A DNA stretch of 64,000 nt from positions 55,436 to 119,435 of the forward strand of contig NZ_JAHXBF010000032.1 of assembly GCF_020103695.1 (NCBI RefSeq). The letters are read 5' to 3'. Source of the DNA: Hyalangium versicolor. Lineage in GTDB: Bacteria; Myxococcota; Myxococcia; Myxococcales; Myxococcaceae. The notes under the pieces are model-generated. The model worked only from the letters and a program-made list of their open reading frames with translations, had not been told where the DNA came from and ran no database searches. A program made the translations under genes and the position numbers. Positions 52,887 to 61,534 of this stretch are shown here, in pieces; the first letter of the stretch is position 1; every line of letters begins with the position of its first letter.

Positions 52887-52959
52887 CCCATGTCGGGCGA
52901 GCCAGTGCGCAACTGGTGGGACCAGCATACCAGGTGGCGCAAACCGCGCCCGACAGGGG
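52887..52959. repeat. 73-bp inverted-repeat element, copy B
   Basis: Left end CCCATGTCGGGCG (52887-52899) and right end CGCCCGACAGGGG (52947-52959) are inverted repeats of each other with one mismatch. Inside, ACTGGT-GGG-ACCAG and TGCGCA/TGGCGCA pairs can form further stems. It lies in the 345-base gap between the divergent SBBP gene and the NFACT gene, and is alignable without gaps to copy A at 9995-10067. No coding capacity and no other gene were seen in this gap. Confidence 0.6.
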
Positions 52960-53072
52960 AACGCTCCTGGGTTGGGAGGTCCTCATTTGAGTTAGCCTGG
53001 GTGGACTGAACCCGGGGGTGGCCTTGCGAGAGCTTGTTGCCACCCGAGACGATCGTGTCGAGGAGCGTCGGA

Positions 53073-54533
53073 ATGTCACTTCGTCCCACGGAGCTGGAGC
53101 AGGTGGTGGCGGAGGTGGGCTCGCGCCTGGCGGGAGCGGTGGCGCAGAAGGCCTGGTGTCCGCTGCCGAGGCTGGCATATCTGGAGCTGCGAGTGCCTGG
53201 GCGCTCCTTTCTCCTGTGCCTGTGCGCGGAGGGGGAGCTGTCCCGCGTCTCGGTGGCCGCCGATCGCTTTCCCACGCCGGGAGAGCCGGCCCCCTTCCAG
53301 CGCTGGCTGCGGCAGGAGCTGACGGGCTTCAAGCTGAAGGGAGCCACGTGGCGCGAGGCTGAGCGCGTGGTGGTGTTCGAGTTCCACAAGGAAGAGGAGG
53401 GGACGCGGCGTCTGGTGCTGGAGCTGTCCAGTCCGGGAGGGATGGCGCTGTTGAGCGAGAGTGGCCGGGTGCTGATGCTCTCGGGAGAGGGCTTCGCGCA
53501 GCGGCGGAGCCTGCATCCGGGGGCGGAGTGGATGCCGCCCGAGCCGCTGACACCCGAGGCGCTGGAGAAGGCCCGGAGCGCGGCCTCCCGTCTGCAACCG
53601 GTGGCCGGAGACTTCGCGCCCTACGCCGAGGCCGCCGAGCGGCTGCTGGGAGAGCGAGATCGAAGGAGCCGGGCGGAGTCGATCCGCCGCCGCCTCGTCC
53701 AACCGTACCGGGCGCGGCTGAAGCGCTCCGGGCGGACGCTGGAGAAGGTGCGAGCGGAGGCGGCGCGAGGGCCTGATGCGGAGGAGCACCGGCGCGTGGG
53801 CGAGCTGCTCACGCAGAACCTCCACCGCGTGCGTCGAGGCGCCACGGAGGTGACGCTCACGGCATATACGGAGACGGGCGTGGAGGAGGTGAAGGTGAAG
53901 CTGGACCCGAAGCGGTCGCCGAAGGAGGAGGCGGACTGGCACTTCCACCAGTACAAGCGGCTGCTGCGAGGCGTGGAGTCGGCTCGGCGGCGCGAGGCGG
54001 AGCTGGCGCGAGAGGTGGCGCACGCGGAGGCGGCGCTGGTGCAGCTCGAGAAGATGGACGAGGCGGCGTTGCTGTCCCAGGTGGAGGTTCTGCAGGGGCC
54101 CGCCTCCGAGGAGGGCCCGCAGGAAGGGCGTCCTTATAAGGAGTACCAGGGCCACGGCGGCCAGCGCATCTGGGTGGGGAGGGGCTCGGAGGACAATGAC
54201 GCGCTGACCTTCAAGGTGGCAAAGCCGTACCACCTCTGGCTGCACGCGCGAGGGCAGCCAGGCAGCCACGTGGTGGTGCCGCTGGAGAAGGGCATGGAGG
54301 TGGCCCAGGAGGTGTTGCTGGATGCCGCGCATCTGGCGCTCCACCACTCGGGGGCGAAGGGCGAGCCGCGGGGCGAGGTGAGCTACGTGCCGGTGAAGTT
54401 CGTCCGCAAGCTGAAGGGAGGAGCGCCCGGCCAGGTGCAGTTCAGCCGCGAGAAGACGTTCATGGTGCGCATGGAGCCCGAGCGGCTCGAGCGCCTGCTG
54501 AAGACGCGCCACGCGGAGCCATCGCTCGGATGA
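53073..54533 (+). CDS. NFACT-family RNA-binding protein (RqcH/Rqc2-like)
   Basis: A 486-residue protein from ATG 53073; the upstream start at 53034 is less likely. The N-terminal ~170 residues correspond to NFACT-N, and a central Arg/Glu-rich coiled coil spans about residues 240-350. The C-terminal NFACT-R domain is clear: YKEYQGHGGQRIWVGRGSEDNDALTF, YHLWLHARGQPGSHVVV and ALHHSGAKGE. Full-length members such as RqcH bind 50S subunits carrying stalled nascent chains and add Ala tails. This copy is shorter than typical RqcH (~570). A role in ribosome rescue is an inference. The next gene begins in its stop codon (ATGA). Confidence 0.86.
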   Translation: MSLRPTELEQVVAEVGSRLAGAVAQKAWCPLPRLAYLELRVPGRSFLLCLCAEGELSRVSVAADRFPTPGEPAPFQRWLRQELTGFKLKGATWREAERVVVFEFHKEEEGTRRLVLELSSPGGMALLSESGRVLMLSGEGFAQRRSLHPGAEWMPPEPLTPEALEKARSAASRLQPVAGDFAPYAEAAERLLGERDRRSRAESIRRRLVQPYRARLKRSGRTLEKVRAEAARGPDAEEHRRVGELLTQNLHRVRRGATEVTLTAYTETGVEEVKVKLDPKRSPKEEADWHFHQYKRLLRGVESARRREAELAREVAHAEAALVQLEKMDEAALLSQVEVLQGPASEEGPQEGRPYKEYQGHGGQRIWVGRGSEDNDALTFKVAKPYHLWLHARGQPGSHVVVPLEKGMEVAQEVLLDAAHLALHHSGAKGEPRGEVSYVPVKFVRKLKGGAPGQVQFSREKTFMVRMEPERLERLLKTRHAEPSLG

Positions 54534-55087
54534 AGCCTTTCCAGAGCCCTGCCTGCGCGCGCTGCGCGAAGGCCCTGGGAAAGACGTGCTGCGAGCCGTC
54601 CCCGCATGAGCACCTGGCCATGGTGACGCGCGCGGATATCGCCCGCATCGTCGCGCACACGGGGCTCCCGGCTCGGCGCTTCACCCAAGAGGAGGGCGTC
54701 TCCGAGGCTGGTGCCGCGGACTTCGAGGCCCGCTGGCCGCTCTACCGAGGTTATTTCCGCCGGGGCCCGGTGCGCACCACGCTGCTGGCTCGGGCTGGGG
54801 CCTGCGTGTTCCTCGATCGCACGCGTGGCTGCACGCTCCCCATGGACGTTCGTCCGATTGCCTGCCGGCTCTACCCCTTCGACAAGTGGGCGGATGGCAG
54901 CTGGAGCCTCACGGTGGGACGCTATGGAGACCTCGCGGTGGCGCGGGCCGAGGGCACCGCATGCTTGGCCGTGGAGGAAGCCGAGTCCATGGAGGACGTA
55001 CTGGCGGCATTTGGGACCACGCACGAGGCGGTGGAGGCGCTGGGAGCGCAGCTCGCCGAGGAGGCGCGAAGCCATGGTCGCGGTTGA
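54530..55087 (+). CDS. YkgJ-family cysteine cluster protein
   Basis: A 185-residue protein starting inside the stop of the NFACT gene (ATGA overlap). The Cys pattern CARCAKALGKTCC near the N-terminus and GACVFLDRTRGCTLPMDVRPIACRLYPF in the middle is the YkgJ/UPF0153 metal- or Fe-S-binding motif. Biochemical function is unknown in this family. The overlap with the NFACT gene argues for coupled expression. No signal peptide. Confidence 0.88.
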   Translation: MKPFQSPACARCAKALGKTCCEPSPHEHLAMVTRADIARIVAHTGLPARRFTQEEGVSEAGAADFEARWPLYRGYFRRGPVRTTLLARAGACVFLDRTRGCTLPMDVRPIACRLYPFDKWADGSWSLTVGRYGDLAVARAEGTACLAVEEAESMEDVLAAFGTTHEAVEALGAQLAEEARSHGRG

Positions 55088-55165
55088 CGGTCTGACGGAG
55101 TGGAGGCAACCGGGCTTTGGCACTCTTGAGTCCGTGGGGTTGGCGGGTACGATGCTGGGCAACGG

Positions 55166-55993
55166 ATGAACGAGTACCCGCGCCAGATGTCGCTCTTCAC
55201 GCTGTCCGGTAGCCCCGCGGCCTCGCTGAGGCCCGCACCGCCGCCGGCACAGCCGCAGCCGCCCGTGCGCAACCGGCTGGTCGAGGAGGCCCCGCGCATC
55301 GTCAGCGAGCGGGACGAGCTCTTCTCCCGAGCCGAGTCGTTGGCGTGGAGGCTCTCGGCGGATCTGGGCATCCCGGTTCGCCTGGCGGTGACGGACAACC
55401 GCTCGACGATGGTGTCCTTCCGGCGCGGTGGCAACGTGCTGCAACTGCGGTTGCACCACATGTTCCTGGACGCACCGGATCCCGTGCTGCGCGCGGTAGC
55501 GGACTACGCGGGCCGGGGACACCGGAGCGCCGGAGGCGTGCTGGACGAGTACATCCGGGGCCAGCAGCCGCGCATCCGCCAGTTCCGCCGAGATTCAGAT
55601 GCGGAGCTCAACCCGGTGGGCCGCTGCTTCGATCTGCAGCTGCTCTTCGAGTCGGTGAACCGCACCTATTTCCAGGACGGCATCCAGGCGCGGATCGGCT
55701 GGGGGCGCATGCCGCCTCGGCGTCGTCGCAAGTCCATCCGCCTGGGCGTGTACGATCACCAGACGCGGGAGATCCGCATCCACCCGGCGCTGGACAGGCC
55801 GGAGGTGCCGTCCTTCTTCGTGGAGTTCATCGTCTTCCACGAGATGCTGCACCAGCTCTTCCCCAGCACGGGCCGCAGCGGTCGGCGGGTGCACCACCCG
55901 CGGGCGTTCCGGGATCGGGAGAAGGCCTACCCGCACTACGCAGCGGCGTTGCGCTGGGAGCGGGAAAATCTCAGCGTGCTCCTCCGGGGTTGA
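55166..55993 (+). CDS. Putative HExxH zinc metalloprotease (SprT/YgjP-like)
   Basis: A 275-residue protein from ATG 55166. The zinc-binding motif is FIVFHEMLHQLFP (HExxH), followed by a further His-containing stretch, HHPRAFRDREKAYPHYAAA. Upstream, NRTYFQDGIQARIGWGRM and the LGVYDHQTREIRIHPALD strand match the SprT/M48-like arrangement. The first ~35 residues are Pro/Ala-rich and disordered. It lies 78 bases after the YkgJ gene and may share its operon. Substrate unknown. Confidence 0.75.
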   Translation: MNEYPRQMSLFTLSGSPAASLRPAPPPAQPQPPVRNRLVEEAPRIVSERDELFSRAESLAWRLSADLGIPVRLAVTDNRSTMVSFRRGGNVLQLRLHHMFLDAPDPVLRAVADYAGRGHRSAGGVLDEYIRGQQPRIRQFRRDSDAELNPVGRCFDLQLLFESVNRTYFQDGIQARIGWGRMPPRRRRKSIRLGVYDHQTREIRIHPALDRPEVPSFFVEFIVFHEMLHQLFPSTGRSGRRVHHPRAFRDREKAYPHYAAALRWERENLSVLLRG

Positions 55994-56008
55994 GCCCGTC
56001 TCCGCCCG

Positions 56009-56035
56009 GCCGCTCTTTTACCAATTTACCGAGCG
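56009..56035 (+). terminator. Hairpin after the metalloprotease gene
   Basis: CCGCTC (56009-56014) pairs with GAGCGG (56030-56035) around a 15-base A/T-rich loop, in the 100-base gap between the metalloprotease gene and pyruvate kinase. No clear T-tract follows, so termination is not certain. Confidence 0.35.
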
Positions 56036-56093
56036 GAGGCCCCTCGTTGCGTGCTTGACCCAGGGCGGTGCACCCCCCATCCTCCCTGCCCCT

Positions 56094-57527
56094 ATGCGAC
56101 GAGCGAAGATTGTCTGCACCTTGGGGCCCGCGAGCCAGAGTCAGGAGATGTTGGAGGCGCTGCTGGACGCTGGGATGGACGTAGCCCGGTTGAACTTCTC
56201 CCACGGCAGCCACGAGCAGCACGCGGAGAACATCGCCAAGCTGCGCGCGGCCTCGCTGAAGGTCCGCAAGGCGGTGGGCATCCTGGGCGACCTGCAGGGC
56301 CCGAAGATCCGCACCGGACGCTTCATCACCGGCAGCACGGAGCTGAAGGAAGGGGCCACCTTCTCCATCACCACCGACGAGAGCGTGAAGGGGACCGACG
56401 ACATCGTCTCCACCACGTACCCCCTCCTGGCGCAGGACGTGAACCCGGGAGATCGCATCCTGCTGGATGACGGCCTGCTGGAGCTCAAGGTCATCGAGAC
56501 GGACAAGAAGCAGCTGCTGCGCACCCAGGTCATCGTCGGCGGCACGCTGAAGAACAACAAGGGCATCAACCTGCCGGGCGTGGCGGTGCGCGCGGACGCG
56601 CTGACGCCGAAGGATCGCGAGGACCTCATCTTCGGCCTCAAGGCGGGCGTGGACTTCATCGCGCTGTCCTTCGTGCGCCAGCCCTCGGACATGGATACGG
56701 CACGCCAGGCCATGGCCGAGGTGGGCCGCACGGTGCCCATCATCGCCAAGCTGGAGAAGCCGGAGGCCATCGCCCGGCTGGACGCCATCCTCGACAAGAC
56801 GGACGGGGTGATGGTGGCGCGCGGTGACCTGGGCGTGGAGATTCCTCCCGAGGAGGTGCCCGCGGTCCAGAAGGACATCGTCCGCCGGGCGAACCTGCGC
56901 GGCCTGCCCGTCATCGTCGCCACGCAGATGCTGAACTCGATGATCGAGAACCCGCGCCCCACGCGCGCCGAGGCCAGCGACGTGGCCAACGCGGTGTTCG
57001 ACGGGGCGGACGCGGTGATGCTCTCGGGCGAGACGGCCAGCGGCAAGTACCCCATCGAGTCCGTGCAGATGATGGAGCGCATCGTCCTGGCGGCCGAGTC
57101 CGCGGCGCGGGCGCAGCAGGGCCTGGGGCGGGTTATCGAGGCTCCGCTCGGACTGCCGGCGCATTTCCCGGACGTGATTGCCCGGGTGGCGTGCCAGGCG
57201 GCCCAGGCCAGCGGCGCCACGCTCATCGCGGCCTTCACGCTGTCGGGTGTGACGGCGCGGCTGCTGGCGCACTACCGGCCGCCGGTGCCGATTGTCGCCT
57301 TCAGCCCGAACCAGGAGGTTCGCCGCCGGCTCGCGCTGCTGTGGGGCGTGGTGCCGCGCGTGCTGGAGCCCATCCAGGACACCGAGGCGATGGTGAAGCG
57401 CGTGGAGGAGGAGCTGCTGACGAGGGGCCTGGCGCGGCCGGGCGATCGCATCGTCATCGTCTTCGGAGCGCCGGTGGGGCAGCCGGGCAAGATCAACAGC
57501 CTGCGGCTGCACACCATCCAGGGCTGA
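56094..57527 (+). CDS. pyk: Pyruvate kinase
   Basis: A 477-residue glycolytic enzyme converting phosphoenolpyruvate and ADP to pyruvate and ATP. MRRAKIVCTLGPASQSQEML starts the family; the frame upstream of ATG 56094 is not conserved. MDVARLNFSHGSHEQH, GDLQGPKIRTGRF, ITDDE-like ITTDES, the active-site Lys in FIALSFVRQPSD region and IAKLEKPEAI, and MVARGDLGVEIP (Mg/substrate) are all present. The C-terminal allosteric domain (PPVPIVAFSPNQEVRRRLALLWGV) is complete. A full-length, standard enzyme. Confidence 0.97.
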   Translation: MRRAKIVCTLGPASQSQEMLEALLDAGMDVARLNFSHGSHEQHAENIAKLRAASLKVRKAVGILGDLQGPKIRTGRFITGSTELKEGATFSITTDESVKGTDDIVSTTYPLLAQDVNPGDRILLDDGLLELKVIETDKKQLLRTQVIVGGTLKNNKGINLPGVAVRADALTPKDREDLIFGLKAGVDFIALSFVRQPSDMDTARQAMAEVGRTVPIIAKLEKPEAIARLDAILDKTDGVMVARGDLGVEIPPEEVPAVQKDIVRRANLRGLPVIVATQMLNSMIENPRPTRAEASDVANAVFDGADAVMLSGETASGKYPIESVQMMERIVLAAESAARAQQGLGRVIEAPLGLPAHFPDVIARVACQAAQASGATLIAAFTLSGVTARLLAHYRPPVPIVAFSPNQEVRRRLALLWGVVPRVLEPIQDTEAMVKRVEEELLTRGLARPGDRIVIVFGAPVGQPGKINSLRLHTIQG

Positions 57528-57581
57528 GCCGGCTCACATGTGAGCTGGTGGGGTGGAGCAGGATCAGGTCCGCGGCGCGAA

Positions 57582-57986
57582 TCAGGCGACGCGGGCCTGC
57601 ACCAGCCCCGAGCCATCGAGGATGCGGCGGAACTGCACGCCGCTGTGGCCCTGCGCATCCTCGGGGTTGAGCAGCGAGTCGAGCACGTGGCCGACCTCCT
57701 CGGCGAAGGTGGCCGCCGCGAGCGACGGGAAGCGCTGCAGCGCACGGTCGAGGAACACGGTGCCGAACTCGGGGTAGTACGCGCCGCGGGCGCCCAGGAG
57801 GATCTGCGAGTCCACCCAGCGCACCGGAGGCAGCCAGCTGAAGTCTCCTTGGAGCGCTTGCTGGCGGTACCGCTCGGCCTTCCGGGCGTCATACCCGTCG
57901 CCGAAGCTGTCGCGCATCACATCGTGGAACCGCTGTTTGTCGCCCGAGAGCGTGACGAACTGCTGAGTGAACAGCGCGTGGACCAT
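57582..57986 (-). CDS. Small protein with ExxGHxxD metallopeptidase-like motif
   Basis: A 134-residue protein, probably from ATG 57986 (GTG 58010 is in frame upstream). The motif ATFAEEVGHVLDSLLNPEDAQGHSG resembles the E-[IL]-GH-x-[IL]-D signature with a following Asn-x-x-D-x-x-G-D-E-G element seen in a group of bacterial zinc-peptidase-like proteins. Here the final part reads GHSG. The catalytic state is uncertain. WLPPVRWVDSQILLGARGAYYPEFGTVFLD precedes it. No signal peptide. Convergent with pyk. Confidence 0.65.
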   Translation of the reverse strand: MVHALFTQQFVTLSGDKQRFHDVMRDSFGDGYDARKAERYRQQALQGDFSWLPPVRWVDSQILLGARGAYYPEFGTVFLDRALQRFPSLAAATFAEEVGHVLDSLLNPEDAQGHSGVQFRRILDGSGLVQARVA

Positions 57987-58081
57987 GACCGGTCCATCTT
58001 GCCTCGGCACCGCAAACCGATTTGTGGCAGGGCGCCAAAGGCTTGCGGCTGAGCGCCAGTTCTTGCCATGACGCGCAGCGT

Positions 58082-59587
58082 CTACTTCACCGAGCCCAGG
58101 GCCTTGCGAGGAATCTCCGCCTCGATGAAGACGGTGAGCAGCTCGCCGTCGAGCTGGCCGGCCTTGGCCTCCTTGCCCAGGATGTCGAGCGCGAACTGGT
58201 GGGGCACGGCCTTCTTGTAGGGCCGGTCCGAGGCGGTGAGCGCGTCGTAGATGTCCGAGATGGCCATCATCTTGGACTGGGTGGGGATGCCCTTGCCGGG
58301 GATGGCGCGCGGGTAGCCGGTGCCGTCGAGCTTCTCGTGGTGGGCGTAGGCAATCTCGGGCACGCGGCGCAGGGTGCGCGTCCAGGGGATCTGCGAGAGG
58401 AAGCGGTAGGTGTGCTCGACGTGGCTCTCGATCTCCTTGCGCTCCTCGGGAGAGAGCGTGCCGCGGGCGATGGAGAGCGAGCGGATCTCGTTCTCGAGCA
58501 GCAGGGGCTTGGCCTGGTCGTGCGCATCGTTGAAGGTGAGCTTGCGCATCTCGTTGAGGCGCTCGAAGCCACCCTGGGCCAGCACGGTGGGGCGGTTGCA
58601 GGTGAGGACGAACTCGAACACCTCGTCCAACTGCTTGATCTCGCTCAGGAGCCGCTCATCCTCCTCGGCGTCGATCTCGGCCAGGGCCTTGTCTCCGCGC
58701 AGCTTCACGGCGGCGAGCCGGCGGCGGTAGCTCTGCAGCTGCAGATCCTTGCGAGCGATCTGGAAGCGGGCGCGCAGCTGATCCAGCTCATGGGGGTAGA
58801 GCTTCTCGGCCTTGACGAGCACCGGCTCGCGCACGCCCACCTTGCCGAAGTCGTGGAGCAGGGAGGCGTAGCGCAGCTCTTGGATCTCCACGGCGGTGAA
58901 GCGGGTCCTGGCGTAGGGACCGGTGGCGAGGTGCTCGAGCGCCTGGGCCATCTCCACGGTGAGGTTGGCCACGCGGCCCGAGTGACCGGCGGTGCTCGGG
59001 TCTCGCGCTTCGATGGCCACCACGGAGGCGGAGACGAAGCCCTCGAAGAGCTTGTTGATCTCCTTGTGGAGCAGGGCGTTCTCGATGGCGCCGGCGGCCT
59101 GGGCGCCCAGGGCGAGCAGCAGCTCCTCGTCCTCTGCGTCGAAGATGCGGCCGCTGCGCTTGTTGAGGGCCTGGATGACGCCTGTCACCTCGCCGTTGGC
59201 GTCGCGCATGGGCACGCAGAGGATGGTCTGCGTGTGGTAGCCGCTGGAGATGTCGAAGGAGCGGTTGAAGCGATCATCCGCGTAGGCATCCGGGATGTTG
59301 ATGGTGGCGCCGGTGGAGGCCACCTGTCCGGCGATGCCGCTGCCCACCGGCAGGCGGATCTCGTTCTTCTGGCCCTGGGCGACCTTGCTCCACAGCTCAT
59401 TGCGCTCGCGGTCGAGGATGAAGAGCGAGCAGCGATCTGCTTCGACGACCTTGGAGGCCTCGTAGATGATGAGAGGCAGCAGCAGCTCGAGGTCTCGCTC
59501 GGCGCTCATCGCCTTGGTCACGTCGAGGATGGACGTGAGCTTCTGCAGACGGCGGGTCAGAGCGGGTTCGTCGGACGTGTAGAGCAC
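58082..59587 (-). CDS. GAF / HD-GYP domain phosphodiesterase
   Basis: A 501-residue c-di-GMP phosphodiesterase. GTG 59587 (RSQ-VLYTSDEP) is the best start; the preceding ~46 codons are not coding-like. The N-terminal GAF domain (about 30-190) has LELLLPLIIYEASKVVEADRCSLF, GIAGQVASTGATINIPDAY and MRDANGEVTGVIQALNK. The HD-GYP domain has the HD of ASLLHDFGKVGVRE and HHEKLDGTGYPRAIPGKGIP with the GYP triad, and IADIYDALTASDRPYK-like ISDIYDALTA. Long charged helices lie between the HD and GYP parts, longer than usual. It could degrade c-di-GMP when GAF binds a ligand. Confidence 0.93.
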   Translation of the reverse strand: MLYTSDEPALTRRLQKLTSILDVTKAMSAERDLELLLPLIIYEASKVVEADRCSLFILDRERNELWSKVAQGQKNEIRLPVGSGIAGQVASTGATINIPDAYADDRFNRSFDISSGYHTQTILCVPMRDANGEVTGVIQALNKRSGRIFDAEDEELLLALGAQAAGAIENALLHKEINKLFEGFVSASVVAIEARDPSTAGHSGRVANLTVEMAQALEHLATGPYARTRFTAVEIQELRYASLLHDFGKVGVREPVLVKAEKLYPHELDQLRARFQIARKDLQLQSYRRRLAAVKLRGDKALAEIDAEEDERLLSEIKQLDEVFEFVLTCNRPTVLAQGGFERLNEMRKLTFNDAHDQAKPLLLENEIRSLSIARGTLSPEERKEIESHVEHTYRFLSQIPWTRTLRRVPEIAYAHHEKLDGTGYPRAIPGKGIPTQSKMMAISDIYDALTASDRPYKKAVPHQFALDILGKEAKAGQLDGELLTVFIEAEIPRKALGSVK

Positions 59588-59767
59588 CTGGGAGCGACTC
59601 CAGAGGTGGTGGGCGGTACCTGGGAAGGCACCCCGTTGTAGCACGACGAGGAAGGGGCCGGCCTGCCTGGCTGCCCCGCTGGTTGGATAGCAGGGGGACT
59701 CGCGGGGTGCATGCCAGGAATGCAAGGTACCGTTGGAAACCCGGAGCGGTTATGAAGCGAACCCACC

Positions 59768-60436
59768 ATGACTCGCCGCGTCCTCATCTCTCCGTCGCTC
59801 CTGTCCTGTGATTTCAGCCGCCTGGGAGAGGAGGTCCGCGCCGTGGAGGCCGCGGGAGCCGACTGGATTCACGTGGATGTCATGGATGGCCGCTTCGTGC
59901 CCAACATCACGATCGGCCCGGTGGTGGTGGAGGCGATCAAGCGGGTGGCGACCCGGCCGCTGGACGTGCACCTGATGATCGTCGAGCCGGAGAAGTACAT
60001 CGAGGCGTTCGCATCGGCGGGGGCGGACATCCTGACGGTGCACGTGGAGGCGAGTCCGCACCTGCATCGGACGCTGCAGCACATCCGGCACGTGGGGGCG
60101 AAGCCCTCGGTGGTGCTGAACCCGTCGACGCCGCTGTCGGCGATCGAGGAGGTGCTGGGGGACGTGGAGATGGTGCTGGTGATGAGCGTGAACCCGGGCT
60201 TCGGGGGACAGCGCTTCATCGAGGGCGCGGTGGACAAGGTTCGGCGGCTGAGAGCGATGCTGGACGCGCGCGGGCTGAACGTGGACATCGAGGTGGACGG
60301 CGGCATCAACGCCGAGACGTCCAAGCGGGTGGTGGAGGCGGGCGCCAACGTGCTGGTGGCGGGCTCGCACGTGTTCGGCTCGAAGGACTACGCGCAGGCG
60401 ATCCGCTCGTTGCGCCCGGAATCCCAGCGGGGGTGA
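59768..60436 (+). CDS. rpe: Ribulose-phosphate 3-epimerase
   Basis: A 222-residue TIM-barrel enzyme of the pentose phosphate pathway that interconverts ribulose 5-phosphate and xylulose 5-phosphate. ISPSLLSCDFSRLGEE, IHVDVMDGRFVPNIT (metal His, Asp), DVHLMI, VMSVNPGFGGQRFI (phosphate loop), and IEVDGGIN with the catalytic Asp are complete. ATG 59768. It stands alone between a phosphodiesterase and a response regulator. Standard length and no anomalies. Confidence 0.97.
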   Translation: MTRRVLISPSLLSCDFSRLGEEVRAVEAAGADWIHVDVMDGRFVPNITIGPVVVEAIKRVATRPLDVHLMIVEPEKYIEAFASAGADILTVHVEASPHLHRTLQHIRHVGAKPSVVLNPSTPLSAIEEVLGDVEMVLVMSVNPGFGGQRFIEGAVDKVRRLRAMLDARGLNVDIEVDGGINAETSKRVVEAGANVLVAGSHVFGSKDYAQAIRSLRPESQRG

Positions 60437-60451
60437 GGGCGAGGTGGCTGC

Positions 60452-60847
60452 TCAGGCCGAGGGAGGCGACGGGGCCTGGGTGCTGGCGGCGACGAGGCGG
60501 GCGATGCGTGGCATGAAGGTGACGTTGAAGGGCTTCACCTCGTAGGCATCGGCGCCGAGCTCGAAGCACTGGTGGCGCATGTGCTGGTCCTCGACGGCGC
60601 TGAGGATGACGACCTTGCTGTCGCGCGTTTCCGGGTCCTGCTTGAGCTGGGCGAGGAGATCGCGGCCATCGCGGCGCTGATAGATGTCCAGGATGATGAC
60701 GGCGGGGTGGTGCTTGCGCGCCAGCTCGAGGACGTTGTCAGCGGTGGTGTCGGTGAGGCAGGTGAGCCCTGATCGGCGCCCCTCACGAGCGAGGGCGGAC
60801 ACGAGCAAGGGCTCATCATCGGAGATCAGGACGAGGGGCGTGGTCAT
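60452..60847 (-). CDS. Single-domain response regulator (CheY-like)
   Basis: A 131-residue receiver protein from ATG 60847. The acidic pair is LISDDEP, the phospho-acceptor Asp lies in AVIILDIYQRRDG, and the conserved Lys is in EVKPF. No output domain follows, so it acts by protein contact as CheY or Spo0F do. It carries a slightly extended C-terminus (PSA-rich). No kinase is adjacent, so its partner is unknown. Confidence 0.9.
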   Translation of the reverse strand: MTTPLVLISDDEPLLVSALAREGRRSGLTCLTDTTADNVLELARKHHPAVIILDIYQRRDGRDLLAQLKQDPETRDSKVVILSAVEDQHMRHQCFELGADAYEVKPFNVTFMPRIARLVAASTQAPSPPSA

Positions 60848-61003
60848 GCAGCCCGGAGGCCCAGCAAGGAGCGTTCCTGGGGCCACACTGAGCAACTTCG
60901 AAGGGTTGCAAGAGAGGCGACCGGGTGGACGAGGACCCGTGGGGTGACAGGAACCCCAGGCTATCAAGGGGTGAGAAGGGGACGAAAAGGTGATCCTGAG
61001 ACG

Positions 61004-61032
61004 TTGACTCAGCCGGGCGGGTCGGGTACATC
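61004..61032 (+). promoter_or_regulatory. Possible promoter of tRNA-Pro
   Basis: TTGACT (61004-61009) and TACATC (61027-61032) are 17 bases apart. The predicted start near 61039 gives a 47-base leader before the tRNA. The -35 matches consensus except one base; the -10 is weaker, so this is a plausible but unproven promoter. Confidence 0.45.
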
Positions 61033-61085
61033 CGCCGCCGCTTCTGCCGACCCGAGAGTTGTGCACGGCAGGGGGCAGTGGATAT

Positions 61086-61162
61086 CGGGGAGTGGCTCAG
61101 CCTGGTAGAGCACTTGGTTCGGGACCAAGGGGTCGCAGGTTCAAATCCTGTCTCCCCGACCA
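61086..61162 (+). tRNA. tRNA-Pro (CGG), with encoded CCA
   Basis: A 77-base tRNA. The acceptor stem CGGGGAG (61086-61092) pairs with CTCCCCG (61152-61158), followed by A and CCA (61159-61162). D-loop GGCTCAGCCTGGTAGAGC, the anticodon stem CTTGG/CCAAG with loop TTCGGGA (anticodon CGG), and T-arm CAGGTTCAAATCCTG are all standard. It reads CCG proline codons, common in this GC-rich genome. It stands alone and lies directly upstream of an ATPase/HNH defence-like module. Confidence 0.96.
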
Positions 61163-61189
61163 TCAAAGCAGTCAGAATCATTCGGTTAC

Positions 61190-61218
61190 GGGCTGGAGGC
61201 CTTCTGGGTCTCCAGCCC
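61190..61218 (+). terminator. Terminator-like hairpin after tRNA-Pro
   Basis: GGGCTGGAG (61190-61198) pairs with CTCCAGCCC (61210-61218) around an 11-base loop, 27 bases after the tRNA; GTCTCCATTTT follows. It is a good terminator candidate. The remainder of the 372-base gap to 61534 shows no gene. Confidence 0.65.
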
Positions 61219-61534
61219 GTCTCCATTTTGGGCTCCCTGCTTCGTCCCCTTCCAGCATCCGGATGGTCCCCGACTTGGCCGCCGTGCTCAGGACGCATAG
61301 GGCGAATGGGAGGGGGGTTGAGGGGGAGGGGTGTCCGATCGTGGCGTGCTCTCCTTCTTCGACTCCTCCACCGTCGCGGCAAATGACGGGCTCGTCTCCT
61401 CGGGCTCCGCCTCCTCTTGGGGGAGTGCGCGGGTTCACGGCCGCGAGGCGTTCCGGTTGCTCTGGGCGTTGGCCTCGTTGGATCCGTGGTAGGAGCGAAG
61501 CTCGTCGAGCCGAAGCCACCGAGGACCAGACGCC

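Noticed and set aside
61220..61534. Reverse transcriptase or ncRNA of a retron beside the Septu-like genes
   Set aside because: The gap before the ATPase is too short for a reverse transcriptase, and no msr/msd-like repeat pair was seen.
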